Source: Thermoplasmata archaeon (lineage in GTDB: Archaea; Thermoplasmatota; Thermoplasmata; Thermoplasmatales; Thermoplasmataceae). Taken from it: 31,583 bases of DNA. Under the pieces are notes generated by a model. The model saw only the letters and a program-made list of their open reading frames with translations. It was not told the DNA's origin and searched no databases. The stretch covers positions 1-31,583 of the forward strand of contig JAKAYM010000006.1 in NCBI GenBank assembly GCA_021826795.1, in the 5' to 3' direction. Numbering within the stretch: position 1 is the stretch's first letter; each line of letters begins with the position of its first letter. A program made the translations under genes and the position numbers. Shown here in pieces: positions 31,554 to 31,583 of the stretch.

Positions 31554-31583
31554 TAAAATTGGGGGAATTAATTTTGAGTTATG
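31554..31583 (+). promoter_or_regulatory. Probable promoter and start of a gene cut by the right edge
   Basis: CTTAAAATT, about 25 nt before an ATG that occupies the last three bases (31581-31583). The spacing fits the leaderless pattern seen elsewhere in the window, so a rightward gene may begin exactly here. Nothing more can be said from the visible bases. Confidence 0.3.

Overview
The window looks like chromosomal DNA of an acidophilic archaeon of the order Thermoplasmatales (a Ferroplasma, Acidiplasma, Cuniculiplasma or Picrophilus-like lineage). The archaeal assignment rests on GatD/GatE (an archaeal-only amidotransferase), archaeal aEF1-beta with its zinc-ribbon partner, an archaetidylinositol-phosphate-synthase-type CDP-alcohol transferase, and TATA boxes lying about 25 nt before start codons. 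The order-level call is an inference from gene content, AT-rich composition and a B12/radical-SAM protein resembling a family named after a Thermoplasma protein. No rRNA, tRNA, CRISPR array or intact insertion sequence is visible, and no gene-free stretch exceeds 300 bp.

Layout. 1-4930: envelope and lipid genes (a membrane GT2 glycosyltransferase and CDP-alcohol transferase facing a phosphohexosamine mutase and a second glycosyltransferase), then aEF1-beta and a 58-residue zinc-ribbon gene. 5044-9863: an 80-residue orphan, an M50 membrane protease coupled to a 1165-residue helical-repeat protein, and a small membrane protein. 10013-11201: a decayed APC permease with an internal deletion and two frame breaks. 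11205-14821: isochorismatase-fold hydrolase, precorrin-2 dehydrogenase, B12/radical-SAM enzyme and a DUF981-like membrane protein. 15042-19274: acyl-CoA dehydrogenase and the gatD-gatE operon. 19422-29561: a tightly packed complex I operon, nuoA-B-C-D-H-I-J1-J2-K-L-M-N, followed by two coupled small genes. 29558-31412: a small protein and a dsrE-like / fmdE-like / arsR operon with an 18-bp palindrome at its promoter.

Two kinds of translation start are visible. First genes of transcription units have a TATA box 20-30 nt before the start codon and almost no room for a leader, so their mRNAs are probably leaderless. Internal operon genes carry AGGTG-type Shine-Dalgarno sites, usually 5-9 nt before the start. 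Using these rules I moved several starts from the longest-frame position to internal codons, and found that nuoM probably begins at a non-standard codon (ACG, or ATT) about 108 bp upstream of its first GTG.

The complex I genes encode the membrane arm and the quinone-reducing module but no NADH-dehydrogenase module (NuoE/F/G), so the electron donor is not encoded here. NuoM also lacks the central TM8 lysine. The points most worth following up are the nuoM start and lysine loss, the two small genes after nuoN, the palindrome-controlled DsrE/FmdE/ArsR operon, and the large repeat protein coupled to an M50 protease.
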